64,000 nucleotides of DNA from Psychrobacter piscatorii. GTDB lineage: Bacteria; Pseudomonadota; Gammaproteobacteria; Pseudomonadales; Moraxellaceae. This document shows, one piece after another, positions 46,731 to 55,706 of the stretch. The stretch is from assembly GCF_904846415.1 (NCBI RefSeq), contig NZ_CAJHAR010000006.1, positions 62,001 to 126,000 of the forward strand, given 5' to 3'. Both the position numbers and the translations under genes were made by a program. Within the stretch, counting starts at the first letter, position 1; the number at the start of each line of letters is the position of its first letter. The notes below the pieces were generated by a model. The model worked only from the letters and a program-made list of their open reading frames with translations, made no database searches and was not told the origin of the DNA.

Positions 46731-46852
46731 ATTTGGCTCCTAGCCACTATAAAACATCCTTGTTATCCAAGAGATAACTATTTTTCTATATTACTGGTTT
46801 ATTTTGTCCTTTTTATAAAAATAATTATTATTAAGTATCGCATTCGAAAATT

Positions 46853-48253
46853 TTAATAATCAATATCCACCAAGCCAATTTTTCGCGCAGAGAGCGCTGT
46901 TTGCCACTGCTGATAGCGAACGGCTTGTTTATCTACTGGTTCATCATCCGTACGAGCGTCAGTCAAGCCAGCAGAAGGGGTGGTATCACTGAGCAGCTGT
47001 ACAATAAGACCATTTTTTGCATGAGCGGCGATTTGATCAAGTTTGCGTAGCGTACCGCGGTCAGGCAGTGCTTTGCTATGAATACCTAATAGGACTTGTA
47101 CAGGGTGCTCATCTAAGTAGTTTTTGAGCCGTGCCATGTCCTCACGGTCATCGATAATACCAAAATTCTCAACCTCACTTGATTGTTGAAAACCATGATG
47201 ACTGCCATCAAGCCCTGACTGCCACCATTTATCCTGATTTGAAGGATATTCAAGCAAGGCGACCAGTTTTTTACCGGCGCTAACGGTCGCTTTGGGCGCG
47301 ACAGGTGCGGGCGCTTCCGTAAAGTCATCTGCATCGACCACATGGCGCTGCCAAAAGTTTATTATCTTCTGATAATATGGTTGCTTGATATCTAATCGCA
47401 TCTTTTTGCGGCGGAACATCAAGGCACAAAATACCCACGCTATCGCGCGCGGGACAATACCGTACATCAGCAAGCTACCGACTAGCAATCCTGCCCACTG
47501 CCGAGCGACAGACAGTGGCATCGTTTCTGTTACCAGCCTGCTTTGTGCAATCGCTGTACTATCCGGCACATCAAAACCAACCATGCTTGGTAGCCAGCCG
47601 AGTATTTGCGTTAAGCTCACAAGTGCTTGATCAGAGAGTAGGGTCGACTCCCAGCTAAAGCTATACTGACGTACGATCAATAAAAATATAATGGCAAGCA
47701 GCATACCGGTCAATGTCGCAAGCCATAACTGATGGCTAAATCTGCCTAAATACCAACGCATACCGCTATGCTGTAATTGGCGCTCATACAGATCGACGGC
47801 CGCCTTGGTCACATCGTCTTTACCACGTATCAGGTAACTTGGACTGACAAAGCTCGCAAACCAACTAGGCGCTTGCTGGTCTCGATTGATAAGTGTCATC
47901 ACCAGCCAACCGCCAAGCATAATAGTATGAAAACCAAGCAAGCAGACCAACACATAAAAGAAGTTCACCACATTAGACTGCAATAGCGTAAACAATCCCA
48001 AAAATCCCGAAATACACCACACCACGCTCATGACAATCATGATGCCTTTGATGCGACCGTCTATTTTGCCCAGTACCCGCGCAAGTGCACCATTGCTATC
48101 TATCCGTGAGGCCCGTCGATGTAGCTTTTGGATAGGCGTGCCATCCTCACTCTGTAGCTTTTCCGTGATTAGTAACGGGTCAGTGGCAAAGATGTGCTGA
48201 TCGGTCTCTAAAGCACGTACCAGCTCGGTCAGTTGGTCTTGGGGTGATAGCAT
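46853..48253 (-). CDS. DUF2868-domain membrane protein
   Basis: The protein has 466 residues from the ATG at 48253 (a TTG at 48283 would add ten). It has four to five membrane helices, in two groups: around residues 65-135 and 185-275. A soluble C-terminal part (about 300-466) resembles the cytoplasmic tail of the DUF2868 family, which is usually encoded directly before a DUF3482 GTPase. The function is unknown; a membrane-stress or envelope role for the pair is a guess. Confidence 0.8.
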   Translation of the reverse strand: MLSPQDQLTELVRALETDQHIFATDPLLITEKLQSEDGTPIQKLHRRASRIDSNGALARVLGKIDGRIKGIMIVMSVVWCISGFLGLFTLLQSNVVNFFYVLVCLLGFHTIMLGGWLVMTLINRDQQAPSWFASFVSPSYLIRGKDDVTKAAVDLYERQLQHSGMRWYLGRFSHQLWLATLTGMLLAIIFLLIVRQYSFSWESTLLSDQALVSLTQILGWLPSMVGFDVPDSTAIAQSRLVTETMPLSVARQWAGLLVGSLLMYGIVPRAIAWVFCALMFRRKKMRLDIKQPYYQKIINFWQRHVVDADDFTEAPAPVAPKATVSAGKKLVALLEYPSNQDKWWQSGLDGSHHGFQQSSEVENFGIIDDREDMARLKNYLDEHPVQVLLGIHSKALPDRGTLRKLDQIAAHAKNGLIVQLLSDTTPSAGLTDARTDDEPVDKQAVRYQQWQTALSARKIGLVDIDY

Positions 48254-48457
48254 AAGGCGCTGATATCCGTATAAGAACGTCAATAGAAGTAATGGAAAGC
48301 AAAAAACGCGGGTTTAATCGCTAAAAATTATTGTAGCGTATATGGAATGAGAATAATGTCTATTATTTTTATCATAGCAAACGCTCGTAAAATCAGCCAA
48401 AATGAATAAACAAACCAACACGAGCTAAGAGCTGTATAAAAAAAGGGAAGGTGGCAT

Positions 48458-49249
48458 ATGAACAACGACATGAATAATAAAACCTATCTTATCATCGGCG
48501 GAACGGGCGGTATTGGTCAGGCTATGGTCAAGCAGCTGGTACAAGAGTTAGCTGCCGATCAAACTGACGGCGCATCTGCTAAAAGTCATAGCACACAAGT
48601 ATTCGCCACTTATCATCGCAGTGAGCCGAACTTTGAATCAGAAAACCTACACTGGTTGCCCATGAATATCAGTGCTGAGGACAGCATCAAAAAAGCGGTC
48701 GACACCATCAAGCAGACAGTGGATCATGTAGATTGGATGATCAACTGCGTAGGATTACTACATACAGAGGCTGCGCAACCAGAGAAGGCGTTGCGGCAGA
48801 TTGAAACGGAGTTCTTTTTACAGAATATGCAAATCAATGCACTAGCAAGCTTGCTCATAGCCAAGCATATCAAACCTTTGCTCGCCAAAGCTGAGCGTAG
48901 CGCTGAACATCCAGCAATTTTTGCGACCATATCAGCCCGAGTCGGTAGCATCACGGACAACCAACTAGGCGGCTGGTATAGCTATAGAATGAGTAAGGCG
49001 GCGCTCAATATGGGGATGAAAAACTTGAGTATAGAATGGGGCCGATCACTCAAAGACGTGTGCGTAGTCGTCATGCAACCGGGCACCGTGAATACCCAAT
49101 TGTCCGCGCCTTTTCAAGGCAATGTCGCTGAAGGACATCTATTCTCGCCAGCGTATAGCGCTAAATGTTTATTGGAAGTGCTATCAGGGATGACGGCTGC
49201 CCAATCAGGTAGTTTTGTCGATTGGGCAGGAGAGTCGATACCTTGGTAG
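48458..49249 (+). CDS. Short-chain dehydrogenase/reductase
   Basis: The protein (263 residues) has the Rossmann motif LIIGGTGGIGQAMV near residues 11-24, the NCVG motif in the middle, and the catalytic SYRMSK Tyr-x3-Lys. The GGWYSYRMSKAALNM region and the MQPGTVNTQL end resemble the C-factor (CsgA)-like SDR branch. GGGAAGG precedes the ATG. It stands between divergent DUF2868 and convergent prpD. The substrate is unknown. Confidence 0.88.
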   Translation: MNNDMNNKTYLIIGGTGGIGQAMVKQLVQELAADQTDGASAKSHSTQVFATYHRSEPNFESENLHWLPMNISAEDSIKKAVDTIKQTVDHVDWMINCVGLLHTEAAQPEKALRQIETEFFLQNMQINALASLLIAKHIKPLLAKAERSAEHPAIFATISARVGSITDNQLGGWYSYRMSKAALNMGMKNLSIEWGRSLKDVCVVVMQPGTVNTQLSAPFQGNVAEGHLFSPAYSAKCLLEVLSGMTAAQSGSFVDWAGESIPW

Positions 49250-49273
49250 TAAATATATCAACAGAATGAGACG

Positions 49274-50815
49274 TTAGTAAGCCATAAATAAGTCCATAAA
49301 CTCGTTCACTGGCGTTTGCTCCAATTTTTCTTGATCGTCACACAGCTCGATGATCTGCTGACAACGACTTTCGATAAATCGGGTGGCCAGACTGGCACGG
49401 AACTTTGCCTCAAGTATGGGAATGCCTTCGGCGCGGCGGCGTTTATGACCGATAGGATATTCAATGGCAACTTTTTCTGTGCTACTGCCATCTGTAAAGA
49501 ATACCTGAATAGCATTGGCAATAGAGCGCTTACTGGGGTCATGGTAGTCTTTTGAATACTGCGCGTTTTCTTCTACTACCATTTTTTCGCGTAGCTCATC
49601 GATTGATAAATGCTCTTCGTGATAATCATCTTCATAGTTCTCCGCCATCAGATCGCCTGTCAATAAGGGAACAGCCACCATATATTGTAAGCAGTGATCT
49701 CGATCGGCGGGATTGGCAAGCGCGCCTTCCTTTGAGATGATACGAATCGCTGAATCATGGGTGGTTAGGACAATTTTTTCAATATCATCAATTCGACCTT
49801 TCACATGTGGGTGCAAAATAACCGCCGCTTCACAAGCAGTCTGCGCATGAAACTCAGCAGGAAAGCTTATTTTAAATAAGATGTTTTCCATCACATAGCT
49901 ACCGAAATCTCGCTGGAATTTAAAGCGACGATCGTCTTCAGACTTTGTGGCGAGATCTTTATTGGTATGGCTAAACAGCACATCATAGAATCCCCACTGC
50001 GGTGCAGTTAATGCGCCAGGGATACCCATTTCACCACGCGCGGTGATATCTACCAGACGTACCGCACGACTGGTTGCATCACCTGCCGCCCATGATTTTC
50101 GGCTGCCCGCGTTGGGTGCATGACGATAGGTGCGCAGTGCCTGACCATCAACGATGGCTTGTGAGATAGCTGCCATGATGCGCTCGCGTGGCAGCTGATA
50201 CAGCTTGGCGACGACCGCAGTTGAGGCTAATTTGACCAAAAACACATGATCAAGACCCACACGGTTAAATGAGTTTTCAAGCGCCATCACACCTTGAATC
50301 TCATGAGCCATGATCATCGCCTCGAGCACGGCCTTCATGGTCAGAGGTGCTTGCCCTTGGCTGATATTTTTTTGACTGATATAGTCGGCGACCGCCAAGA
50401 TGCCGCCCAAGTTATCAGACGGATGACCCCACTCAGCAGCGAGCCACGTATCATTATAGTCAAGCCAGCGCACCATACAGCCGATGTCAAAAGCGGCTTT
50501 GATGGGGTCTAGTCTATAGGATGTGCCAGGGACGCGAGCGCCATGCGGCGTTATTTGATCAGGGCAATCAGGCCCTAAGTGCTTGGTACACTCAGGGAAG
50601 CGCAATGCCAGTAGTCCACAGCCGATGGTATCCATGAGACAGTGGCGCGCAGTATTCCATGCATCAGTGGGATTTGGTGACTCGTTATCTATGGAATAAT
50701 TGAGCACATAATCGGCGATATTTTGGATTTCATCGTCATATTCTGGACGGATATTGCTCTCTACCGTTGCCTCATTCGTATTTGAATGAGCTGTATCTGA
50801 ATTGGTATTTGACAT
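49274..50815 (-). CDS. prpD: 2-methylcitrate dehydratase PrpD (MmgE/PrpD family)
   Basis: The protein (513 residues) has PrpD signatures: [54 protein letters not shown] and [16 protein letters not shown]. PrpD dehydrates 2-methylcitrate. The acnD/prpF pair in the same cluster can also do this, so PrpD may be redundant or process another stereoisomer. It has GAGGAAAC before the ATG. It is the last gene of the prp block, after the ABC and GNAT genes. Confidence 0.92.
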   Translation of the reverse strand: MSNTNSDTAHSNTNEATVESNIRPEYDDEIQNIADYVLNYSIDNESPNPTDAWNTARHCLMDTIGCGLLALRFPECTKHLGPDCPDQITPHGARVPGTSYRLDPIKAAFDIGCMVRWLDYNDTWLAAEWGHPSDNLGGILAVADYISQKNISQGQAPLTMKAVLEAMIMAHEIQGVMALENSFNRVGLDHVFLVKLASTAVVAKLYQLPRERIMAAISQAIVDGQALRTYRHAPNAGSRKSWAAGDATSRAVRLVDITARGEMGIPGALTAPQWGFYDVLFSHTNKDLATKSEDDRRFKFQRDFGSYVMENILFKISFPAEFHAQTACEAAVILHPHVKGRIDDIEKIVLTTHDSAIRIISKEGALANPADRDHCLQYMVAVPLLTGDLMAENYEDDYHEEHLSIDELREKMVVEENAQYSKDYHDPSKRSIANAIQVFFTDGSSTEKVAIEYPIGHKRRRAEGIPILEAKFRASLATRFIESRCQQIIELCDDQEKLEQTPVNEFMDLFMAY

Positions 50816-50967
50816 GGTTGTTTCCTCTTCCTTGAGTGTGCTAACTTTTCGCTTTTTTGACCCATGCTCGCAGTCATCCTTTTAAAGCGGTTATCATTCA
50901 AAAGTAGCATACTCAATATGGAACAACCAGACTGAATTGTGTTAAGAAATAAAACTTTGTAGTCCAT

Positions 50968-51594
50968 TTAAATCATCAAATACAACAGACCTAAAATGAA
51001 CAGCGCTGCTATAATAAACAGCAGGAAGCTTAAAACTTTGGTCGTGGTTGACGCAGTATCCACACTTTCTTTTCTTACTTTGTTTTTCTTAGCAACGTAT
51101 AGCACCATCTTCACATGCTCGATATTGTCTTCAAGATAATGCTCACCTTCAGGTACAAAACCCAAAGACTCATAAAAACTAAGCAGGTAAGCCTGTGCCG
51201 AGATAATAATCGGACGCTTTTTACCGTATTTTTTGCGGCAATGAGCAATAGCCTGAGTCATTATTTGGCGTGCTAGGCCGTCACCTCTGTGCTCTGATAG
51301 CACAAGCACTCTACCGATGGCAGGCATGGCAGTGTGGTTGGTCTTGATCGTAGGGTCGGCGACCGACAGATTGGATTTTAGCTTATTGAATTCGGGCGGG
51401 ACAATGCGGCAATAGCCCACTAACGCTGCGTTTTGATGAGCAATCAAGTGCAAGCAATCAAAATCGACCTCATCCATATCTTGATAGGCACAGTTTTGTT
51501 CGACGACGAACACTTGCGAGCGTGCTTTTAGAATATGGTAAAGGTCAACTGAGGTCAGCTCGTTAAAGGTTTTAATAGAAAATTCACAATTCAT
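50968..51594 (-). CDS. ElaA-type GNAT acetyltransferase with a C-terminal membrane anchor
   Basis: The protein has 208 residues. The first ~150 match ElaA: LKARSQVFVVEQNCAYQDMDE, then GYCRIVPP, GRVLVLSEHRGDGLARQIM with the acetyl-CoA loop, and SFYESLGFVPEGEHYLED. A charged linker leads to a single hydrophobic helix at the very end (about 186-208; VLSFLLFIIAALFILGLLYL). This makes it a tail-anchored protein, which is not normal for ElaA. The substrate is unknown. It lies between prpD and the ABC exporter gene. Confidence 0.85.
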   Translation of the reverse strand: MNCEFSIKTFNELTSVDLYHILKARSQVFVVEQNCAYQDMDEVDFDCLHLIAHQNAALVGYCRIVPPEFNKLKSNLSVADPTIKTNHTAMPAIGRVLVLSEHRGDGLARQIMTQAIAHCRKKYGKKRPIIISAQAYLLSFYESLGFVPEGEHYLEDNIEHVKMVLYVAKKNKVRKESVDTASTTTKVLSFLLFIIAALFILGLLYLMI

Positions 51595-51665
51595 AATGGT
51601 CTAGCTTCTGGCAATAGGCGGTAAAATAGGGGCATTATAACGATTTAGGCAGTCATTAACCATGA

Positions 51666-53519
51666 CTAACCCTTTAGCGTTTGGCTGATTTTGTCTAAGT
51701 TTAAGCTATCAGACATGGCACTAAAGATCTCAAAGTATTTGCCGCGCTGGGCATATAGTACCTCGTGAGTACCTGTCTCAACCACTTCGCCATTCTCTAT
51801 CACCACAAGATCGTCGGCATCAATGATTTGAGCAATATTGTGCGAGACCATAATGACGGTGCGGTCTTTTTTGATCAGATCGAGGCTTCTTTTGACCTGC
51901 TGACTGGCAATAGCATCGAGGCTAGCGGTCGGCTCATCCAAAAACACAATCGGCGGATCTTTTAAAAACATCCTTGCCAGCGCGATACGCTGCTGCTGCC
52001 CACCTGATAACGACTTGGCAGTACTCTCATAACCATCTGTCAAGGAGACGATCTGTTCATGTATCGAAGCTTTTTTTGCCGCTACAATGATGTCATCAAT
52101 GCTAGCATTCATATCGCCATAGCGGATATTTTCACTGATCGTACCTGAAAAAATATGATTACTTTGTAGTACCAACCCAATGCGCTGACGCAGCTCGTGG
52201 GTATCACAGTCTGCCAAATCATGCCCATCTAGGCAGATCGTGCCAGCGTCTGGCGCATAGAACTTGACCAATAGATTGATGATGGTGCTCTTGCCAGCGC
52301 CTGAAAGGCCAACCAACGCGGTGATACGATTAGGCTTGATGGTAAAGCTGACGTCTATGAGCGCTTGTGTGCCATTTGGATAAGTAAAGTCGACATTTTT
52401 AAGCTCAATATGACCTTTTAGGTTGTCGCTACTAATACCAGCGATGTTTTCAACTTGTTTGTCATCTTCTAAAATATCAAAAAAACCTTCGGCATAAGTG
52501 AGCGCATTATTTATTTGATCATAGATACGGTGCAATTGACGGATAGGGGCGGCGACGTTTTGAAACAGCATGACATGAAACAAAATCATGCCAATGGTCA
52601 TCTCGCCTTGTAGGACAAAATAAGCGGTGAGAAGGATGATAACCACCACACCAATCTGCTCAATAAAAGTTTTGATGGCATCATAAACAAAACCAATACT
52701 GCGAATACGCAGCTGATTGTCGGTCATCTCTTTTTGAATGGTTAGGTGCTTTTCAGCTTCGATAGATTCACGGACAAAGGACTTCACCACGCTGATCGAA
52801 TTGATCAAAGAGATCACCAAACCGCTTTTGGCCTCGCGAAACCCGCGCATCTGCCGCCGAAATCCTTGCAGTCGCTTTGCCTGTTTTTGGCTGATAAAAA
52901 AGTAAATGGGTATGATGACAAGACCGACCATACCCACCCAAAAATTGGTCGAAAACATGATAATAAGTGCCACAATTGCGTTGGCAAACAGCGGTAGCAT
53001 ATCGATAAAGAAGTTTTGCACGAGGCTGGTCAAACTGCTGACCCCATAATCAATACGGGTTTGCAATTTACCACTGTCGTTTTCACTGCTGGTATAAAAT
53101 GCCATGCGATAAGTGAGAATGCGCTCAATGATGCGCTGTGACAAATCGCGTGACAGATTAATACGTATTTTTTCACCAAAGAAACGCTGACCAAAAGAGA
53201 TAAATATCGACAGGATCTCTTTAGTTAGCAAGACCGCACTGATAATCATCAGCATACGTATGCCAGCTTCCCAAGGCTCGGCAAGCGTGGCAATTTCGGT
53301 CAACGTATCAACAGTATAACGCAGCACAAACGCATTGACCTGCGCGGTAAAGGAACCTAGGGCAGTCAGTGCTAAGGTGGCGATGATCAATAGGCGGTAA
53401 GGCGCGGCAAATACCGCCAGTTTTTTGAGGATATCCCACAGCAGGGCTCGCCGTTCTTTCTTTTCGACGGGAGGTTTTTTGTCTAATTGTACGCGGCGGG
53501 GTTGGGGAGATGTCGGCAT
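51666..53519 (-). CDS. ABC transporter, fused permease and ATP-binding protein
   Basis: The protein (617 residues) is a half-size ABC exporter: six membrane helices in the first ~330 residues, then a nucleotide-binding domain with Walker A GLSGAGKST, signature SLSGGQQQRIALAR, Walker B IVFLDEPTAS and the H-loop VSHN. This MsbA/MdlB-like type works as a dimer and exports lipids, peptides or drugs. The substrate is unknown. It lies 38 bp after prpF and so may be transcribed with the prp genes. Confidence 0.92.
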   Translation of the reverse strand: MPTSPQPRRVQLDKKPPVEKKERRALLWDILKKLAVFAAPYRLLIIATLALTALGSFTAQVNAFVLRYTVDTLTEIATLAEPWEAGIRMLMIISAVLLTKEILSIFISFGQRFFGEKIRINLSRDLSQRIIERILTYRMAFYTSSENDSGKLQTRIDYGVSSLTSLVQNFFIDMLPLFANAIVALIIMFSTNFWVGMVGLVIIPIYFFISQKQAKRLQGFRRQMRGFREAKSGLVISLINSISVVKSFVRESIEAEKHLTIQKEMTDNQLRIRSIGFVYDAIKTFIEQIGVVVIILLTAYFVLQGEMTIGMILFHVMLFQNVAAPIRQLHRIYDQINNALTYAEGFFDILEDDKQVENIAGISSDNLKGHIELKNVDFTYPNGTQALIDVSFTIKPNRITALVGLSGAGKSTIINLLVKFYAPDAGTICLDGHDLADCDTHELRQRIGLVLQSNHIFSGTISENIRYGDMNASIDDIIVAAKKASIHEQIVSLTDGYESTAKSLSGGQQQRIALARMFLKDPPIVFLDEPTASLDAIASQQVKRSLDLIKKDRTVIMVSHNIAQIIDADDLVVIENGEVVETGTHEVLYAQRGKYFEIFSAMSDSLNLDKISQTLKG

Positions 53520-53557
53520 AACACTCTATCAAAAATTAAAATAAGCCATGACTACGC

Positions 53558-54811
53558 TTAAAACGCATCCGCTGGCACAAAAACCTCACCGACCATAATA
53601 CGCCTTGCTGAGCGACTCATCGACACTTTTTTGGCTTGCCAGCGTCCATCGACCTGTTCAGTCTTACCACCGACCAGCAATGTACCTGATGGATGACCAA
53701 AACGTACCTCTGTCAGCTCACCACCGCCAGCAGCCTCGTTAACGAGTGTGCCTTGAGTGGTTGCTGCTGCAGCAATGGCTACTGCTGCTGTGCCCATCAT
53801 GGCATGGTGCAATTGACCCATACTCATGGCACGTACCACTAAGTCAATCTCACCTGCATCGACCGACTTACCACTAGAGGACGTATAGCTCTGTGCTGCG
53901 CTAACCCAAGCGACTTTAGGGATGTGTTGACTGGTTTGCGCCTCAGAGACATCTTTAAACACGCCCATCGCCACACCGCCTGTAGCGCGGATTTTTTCAA
54001 GCTTGGCAAGTAGCGCGCTGTTACTATTGATGTCGCCTTGTAATTCAGTACCAGTAAAACCTAAATCTTCAGCTTTCATAAAGATGGTTGGGATACCTGC
54101 GCTGATAAAGGTGGCTTTGACGCTATCAGTATCAAGACCGCAGCCGGTCACATCGAAATCATCGACCAAGTTACCAGTAGGGAACATGTCGCTTGTGGCA
54201 TCAACCGGATCGATAAACTCAATTTTAACTTCAGCTGCTGGGAAGGTCACACCATCTAACTCAAAGTCGCCCGTCTCTTGAACTTGTACTTTATCATTCG
54301 CGTCTTTATAGACTGGCACGTGCGCAATAATCGTTTTACCGATATTTTCTTGCCAAATGCGTACTTCACAAATACCGCTATCTACATTGTCATCGATGCT
54401 ATTAGCAATCTTGTCGGTATCAACCAAACCCATATTAATAGCACAGGCACCGACGGCTGCGGTTAAGTTGCCACAGTTACCTGCCCAGTCAATCATAGGC
54501 TTGGCGATATTGACTTGTCCGAACAAGTAGTTTACATCATGGTCTGGTCTGTCAGAGGCCGATAAAATTACCGTCTTTGAGGTACTAGAGCTACCATTGC
54601 CAAGACCGTCGATTTGCTTGCCGTAAGGATCTGGGCTGCCGATGACACGTAATAGGAAGTTATCCCGCGCAGAGCCTGCGACTTGGCAACGCTCAGGTAA
54701 GTCAGACAATTTAAAGAAAGTGCCTTTTGAGGTGCCGCCGCGCATATAGGTAGCAGGGACAGATAGTTGCGGGGCGAAAGAAGCTTTTGATTTAGTATTG
54801 GTTTGGGCCAC
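53558..54811 (-). CDS. prpF: 2-methylaconitate cis-trans isomerase PrpF
   Basis: The protein (417 residues; GTG start at 54811 with AAGGA nine bases upstream) has the PrpF motifs PATYMRGGTSKGTFFKL, DGLGNGSSSTSKTVIL, NYLFGQV and CGNLTAAVGACAI. PrpF isomerises trans- to cis-2-methylaconitate and is required when AcnD is the dehydratase. A yefM-yoeB pair separates it from acnD, an unusual arrangement. Confidence 0.95.
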   Translation of the reverse strand: MAQTNTKSKASFAPQLSVPATYMRGGTSKGTFFKLSDLPERCQVAGSARDNFLLRVIGSPDPYGKQIDGLGNGSSSTSKTVILSASDRPDHDVNYLFGQVNIAKPMIDWAGNCGNLTAAVGACAINMGLVDTDKIANSIDDNVDSGICEVRIWQENIGKTIIAHVPVYKDANDKVQVQETGDFELDGVTFPAAEVKIEFIDPVDATSDMFPTGNLVDDFDVTGCGLDTDSVKATFISAGIPTIFMKAEDLGFTGTELQGDINSNSALLAKLEKIRATGGVAMGVFKDVSEAQTSQHIPKVAWVSAAQSYTSSSGKSVDAGEIDLVVRAMSMGQLHHAMMGTAAVAIAAAATTQGTLVNEAAGGGELTEVRFGHPSGTLLVGGKTEQVDGRWQAKKVSMSRSARRIMVGEVFVPADAF

Positions 54812-54891
54812 TGTATTAAGTCCTTTTTATATTGTTATAAGATTGGGTATGGCGTCATCAGCAAGTAAACACGAACGACTAAGAACGCTCA

Positions 54892-55152
54892 TTAATAATG
54901 ATAACGACAGGAGATAATCGTGAGGTAGTTATCATCGACGGCATATACCAACCGATTGGCGTCATCGATGCGTCTTGACCAAAATCCAGATAGATTTTCT
55001 TTTAGGGGTTCAGGTTTGCCAATGCCTTCAAATGGATTACGCTTACATTCGGTGATGAGTTTATTAATACGTTTGAGTGTTTTTTTGTCTTGCGTTTGCC
55101 AGTACAGATAGTCTTTCCACGCAGCGTCTGTCCATGCTAGTTGTTCACTCAT
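54892..55152 (-). CDS. yoeB: YoeB-family toxin (mRNA interferase)
   Basis: The protein has 86 residues from the ATG at 55152, which has AAAGG upstream. It is a RelE-fold ribosome-dependent RNase: TDAAWKDYLYWQTQDKK, NPFEGIGKPEPLKENLSGFW and SRRIDDANRLVY, ending SCRYHY with the active-site His and Tyr. All key residues expected for YoeB seem present. It overlaps the yefM region and is transcribed with it, within the prp gene block. Confidence 0.93.
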   Translation of the reverse strand: MSEQLAWTDAAWKDYLYWQTQDKKTLKRINKLITECKRNPFEGIGKPEPLKENLSGFWSRRIDDANRLVYAVDDNYLTIISCRYHY

Positions 55153-55187
55153 TGTTAGACCCTTTGGATTGATTGAAGCCTTTGAGT

Positions 55188-55475
55188 TCAAGCATTCTCA
55201 GCGTTGATATCATTATTTTCTGCCGTATCAATTAGCTCACGCGTAACAGTCTTGCCAGCTTTATATTGGGCAATAGAGTCCGCTAAGTGCGCTGCATTGG
55301 CAGGAGATTTTAGCAGATAGACGGTTTCCATCAGGCTATTGTAATAATCAAGCGACATCACAACGGCATCATCAGCGTCACGGCGGGTCACGATAGTGGC
55401 ATTGGCATCATCGTTTACCGTGTCTAGGACAGATTTTAGGTGCTTTCTTGCTTCTGAAAAACTAACGACTCTCAT
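55188..55475 (-). CDS. yefM: YefM/Phd-family antitoxin
   Basis: The protein (95 residues) has the Phd/YefM DNA-binding N-terminus (MRVVSFSEARKHLKSVLDTV) and a flexible C-terminal part that should wrap YoeB. AAAGGAG precedes the ATG. A TGTACA-type motif, the core of known yefM operators, lies 33 bp upstream. The pair is compact and probably autoregulated. Confidence 0.93.
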   Translation of the reverse strand: MRVVSFSEARKHLKSVLDTVNDDANATIVTRRDADDAVVMSLDYYNSLMETVYLLKSPANAAHLADSIAQYKAGKTVTRELIDTAENNDINAENA

Positions 55476-55505
55476 GGCTTACTCCTTTCATGACATTCTG
55501 CATTA

Positions 55506-55526
55506 CTTGTACAATATATAGTACAT
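55506..55526. promoter_or_regulatory. Putative YefM operator
   Basis: TTGTACA and AGTACA, about 14 bp apart in the AT-rich TTGTACAATATATAGTACAT region, match the TGTACA core recognised by YefM in E. coli. It lies upstream of yefM and downstream of acnD. Confidence 0.6.
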
Positions 55527-55706
55527 ATTACGCCATTGGTTAAATAAACTCAATGTTTAGCTGCTATCTAGTACTTAGGAGTAAGTGACAAAACTCAGTG
55601 TATAGAACGTAAAAGCAAATAAAAGCCGATGTCATATAAATAGGTTATACAACATCGGCAACTTTCATACTTTGCTGCTTATCACGCTAAAACCTGCAGG
55701 ATAGCC

